Notes under the pieces: model-generated | The model's database searches: none | The model's input: the letters and a program-made list of their open reading frames with translations, nothing else | What the model was told of the DNA's origin: nothing | Shown here: in pieces, positions 58,601 through 61,600 of the stretch | How positions within the stretch are numbered: position 1 is the first letter of the stretch | Layout: the number at the start of each line of letters is the position of its first letter | Origin: VXYK01 sp965214565 | GTDB lineage: Bacteria; Actinomycetota; Acidimicrobiia; Acidimicrobiales; Aldehydirespiratoraceae | NCBI GenBank assembly: GCA_965214565.1 | Contig: OZ243951.1 | Location: 2,790,001 to 2,854,000, forward strand | Direction: 5' to 3' | Length of the DNA stretch: 64,000 nt | Translations under genes and position numbers: made by a program

Positions 58601-61600
58601 GGTGATGCTGTCGGTTTCAGCGGTGAGCATGACAGTGCCCGTTTTGGAGCCGCTGCTGATCGTCACGATGCCTTTGTCGGACAGTGTGAAATCGGCAGTC
58701 GATGCGGTGGGCAGACCCGAAGTGCGCATCCGCACCGGAATGTCCACCTCGGTGCCGGTGTTGGCGTCGAGGGTGACAGTGACGGTCAGCTCGCCGCCCT
58801 CGGTCACCGTGCCGCCGCCGGAAACAGCGAGCGTCGCCTCCCGCTGCTGGCCCGGCTCGCGGATAGAGATACTGGTCAGTGTCGGTCTGCCTGCTTGCAG
58901 GCCGCCGGCGAGGTTGGTCTCGCGTTTCTCGTTTGCGGTGTTGAGCGCTGTGCCGGTGGTGGGCACGCTCACGTTCACGGTCTCGTTGTTGCGGTCGCTG
59001 TCGCCGTTCACCGCGGTGAACGTGATCGTCGCGGTCTGCGCGCCGGGACCGGCGAAGCGCACCACCAGCGGCGCCTTGTAGGGCCCCGAACTCGATATGG
59101 GGTCGGCCTTGAGCGTCACACCGGTGCCCGACGCCGTCCACGACAGCGCCCGGCGGCGCTCCAACAGCCGCGCCGGGCCGCCGAGGATCGCACCGGTGTT
59201 GCTCGACACCGTTACCGGCACCTCAGCCACCTCACCCGCCACCAATGCCCGCCCCAGACGCACCGTCACATCCGCGGTGCCCTTGGAGCCCTCGATCACC
59301 GTTCCGCCGCCCGAGAGGGTCACCGTGGTCGCCTCGTCATCGAGGATGCCCACCTGCACCGGCGGTCCCGTCGTCACGCCGCTGTAACCCGACACGGTGT
59401 GCGTGACGCTGCCCGAGCGGAAGCCCGCATTGTCGGTGTTGTCGTTCTGGTCGGACGCGGCGGTGACCGTCACCGTCTGGGGCATCCACCAGTCCGACGC
59501 GGTGAACGTCAACTGCGCCGACGCAGCAGCTGCGCCGTCGTCCACGCTCACCTGCGCGCCGCCCGTCGCCGTCGCGGTGACCGTGACCGTCGCTGACGGT
59601 TCGGTCGCCAGCCGCACCGTGTAGGTGTCCGACGCTCCCTTCGCCGCAGCGTTGTTCTCGCTGACACGGGTGCCGCCGTCGGTCTCGGCGATCACCAGCC
59701 CCGCGGCGCCATCGTCGTCGACGACTTCCACATCGAAGCTGTTGTCGACCGTGGCCTGGTCGCCGTCGTCGGCCGGCACGACTCCGCCGCCCAGATTCGT
59801 GCCGTCAGCCACCGCGTTCGCGAGGCTCAACGACACCACCATCGAGTCCGAATCGGCTGCTGCGGTTTCATCGTTGTGATCGTCGGCTGCGGTCAGCGTC
59901 AGCTCCGCGATCTGAGCCCCTTCGTCCAAAGTGACCACCGCGTACAGGTCCCCGGCGGTTCCCGACACCGACCCGATCGTCGCATTGCGGTTCGCCGCGC
60001 CCTGCTTCTCCGACACGGTCACATCGGCCGCCGTCAGGCCGGTGCCGCGGTTCTCGGGTCCCGGATTGTCGGGATCTTCCGGAGATCGCAGGAGCACACG
60101 CACCGCCGCGGTTTCGCCCACGGCCAGCTCACGACTCAGCGACACCGTCACATCCACCGTGCCGCCCTCGGGGATCGGGCCGCTGCCCGCGGACCGCGCC
60201 AAAGCGACGGTCGTGGCGTCGTCGTCGACGATCGTGACCGTGGTGAGCACGGTCGAACCCACCCGATAGCCGTCGCCGTTGGCGTTGAGCTTCAGCCAAA
60301 TCGTCTCGGGCGGCTCATCGACAGTGTCGTCGAGCACCACGACCGGGATCGTCGCCTTGGTCGCGCCGGCCGGGACCGACACACTGTGCGACAGCTTCGT
60401 GTAGTCGACGCCTTCGGTGGCGGACCTGGATGTCGAGTACCGCAGCGTCGTGTCGACCTGCGGCGCCGGCGACAGCGACAACGTCACCGTCGCGGTCCGG
60501 CTGCCCGCAGCCTCCGAAGCGGCGAAGGCGTCGCTGGTGAACTGCACCTCGGGCAGCGCCCTGTCGTCGTCGTCGAGCACCGCCGCCGACAGCGACTCGG
60601 AAAGGCCCTGATACTTCGGGTCGGTGCTGGCCGCCGCGAAGCGCACCGACACCGCACGAGAGCCGCCCTCGTTCACCACGCTGTCGTCGACTGCGTGCAG
60701 TGTGACGGTCTGCGCCTTCGACACATTCGTCGGAGTGAACGTCAACTGAACCGACCCGGCCGGCTGACCGCCCCCGGTGCTCACCAGAAGCGCCGAGCTG
60801 GTGCCGCTGGTCACGGTGACGGTCACATTATGGGTGGGTTGCGACTCCAGGGCGACCGACACCGTCGCGGTGCCAGAAGGCTCGTCCACGCTGAACGGTG
60901 CACCGACCACGACGTTGTTCAGCGACAGCGCCGCGGTGTCGTCGTCGTTGAGGGTCACATCGAACGAGTTCGCGCCCGCCCCGGCGGCTGTTCCGCCGAC
61001 CACGTGGGTGCCCAGGCTCTCCGCCGACAGGTCACCCAACGCGACCGTCAGCGTCTCAGCGTTCTCGTCGACCGCGTCGTTCGACGCGAACAGCGACACC
61101 GCCGCCACCTGAGCGCCCGCACCATGGAAACGCACCACCGGGCCAAGCGATGACACCTCGAACAGCTCCACACCCGTGTTGGTCTCACCGGTCGTGAGCG
61201 CCAGCGACACATCGGATGCGGTGATGTTCGTGCCCGACAGCACCAGCGGCACGTCCACCCTCTCAGCCGCAGTCAACGCCCGGCCCAGAGTGACCGTTAA
61301 CTCCGCCTCACGCGCCGCCGCGGCCGCTCTCGGGGCCTCTGAGATCGCCCCGCTGTCGGTACGGGCCAACGTCACCGTCACCGGAACGGGGGCGGGCTGG
61401 GCGGTGAACAGCACGCGGCTGCCGATCAGCGACGCGGTGAGCTCGGTGCCCTCCAGCGACGGCCTTCGGTGGGGCTTCAACAGCCTGGGCGAGGAGAGCG
61501 TGAGCTTCTTTTGGAGCGCCGCGGCGTTGAGGGCTGAAACTTCCACTGTGGCAGTGGTCGGGGGCACCGTCTTGGCGGCGTCAAACGTCACGGAGATCCC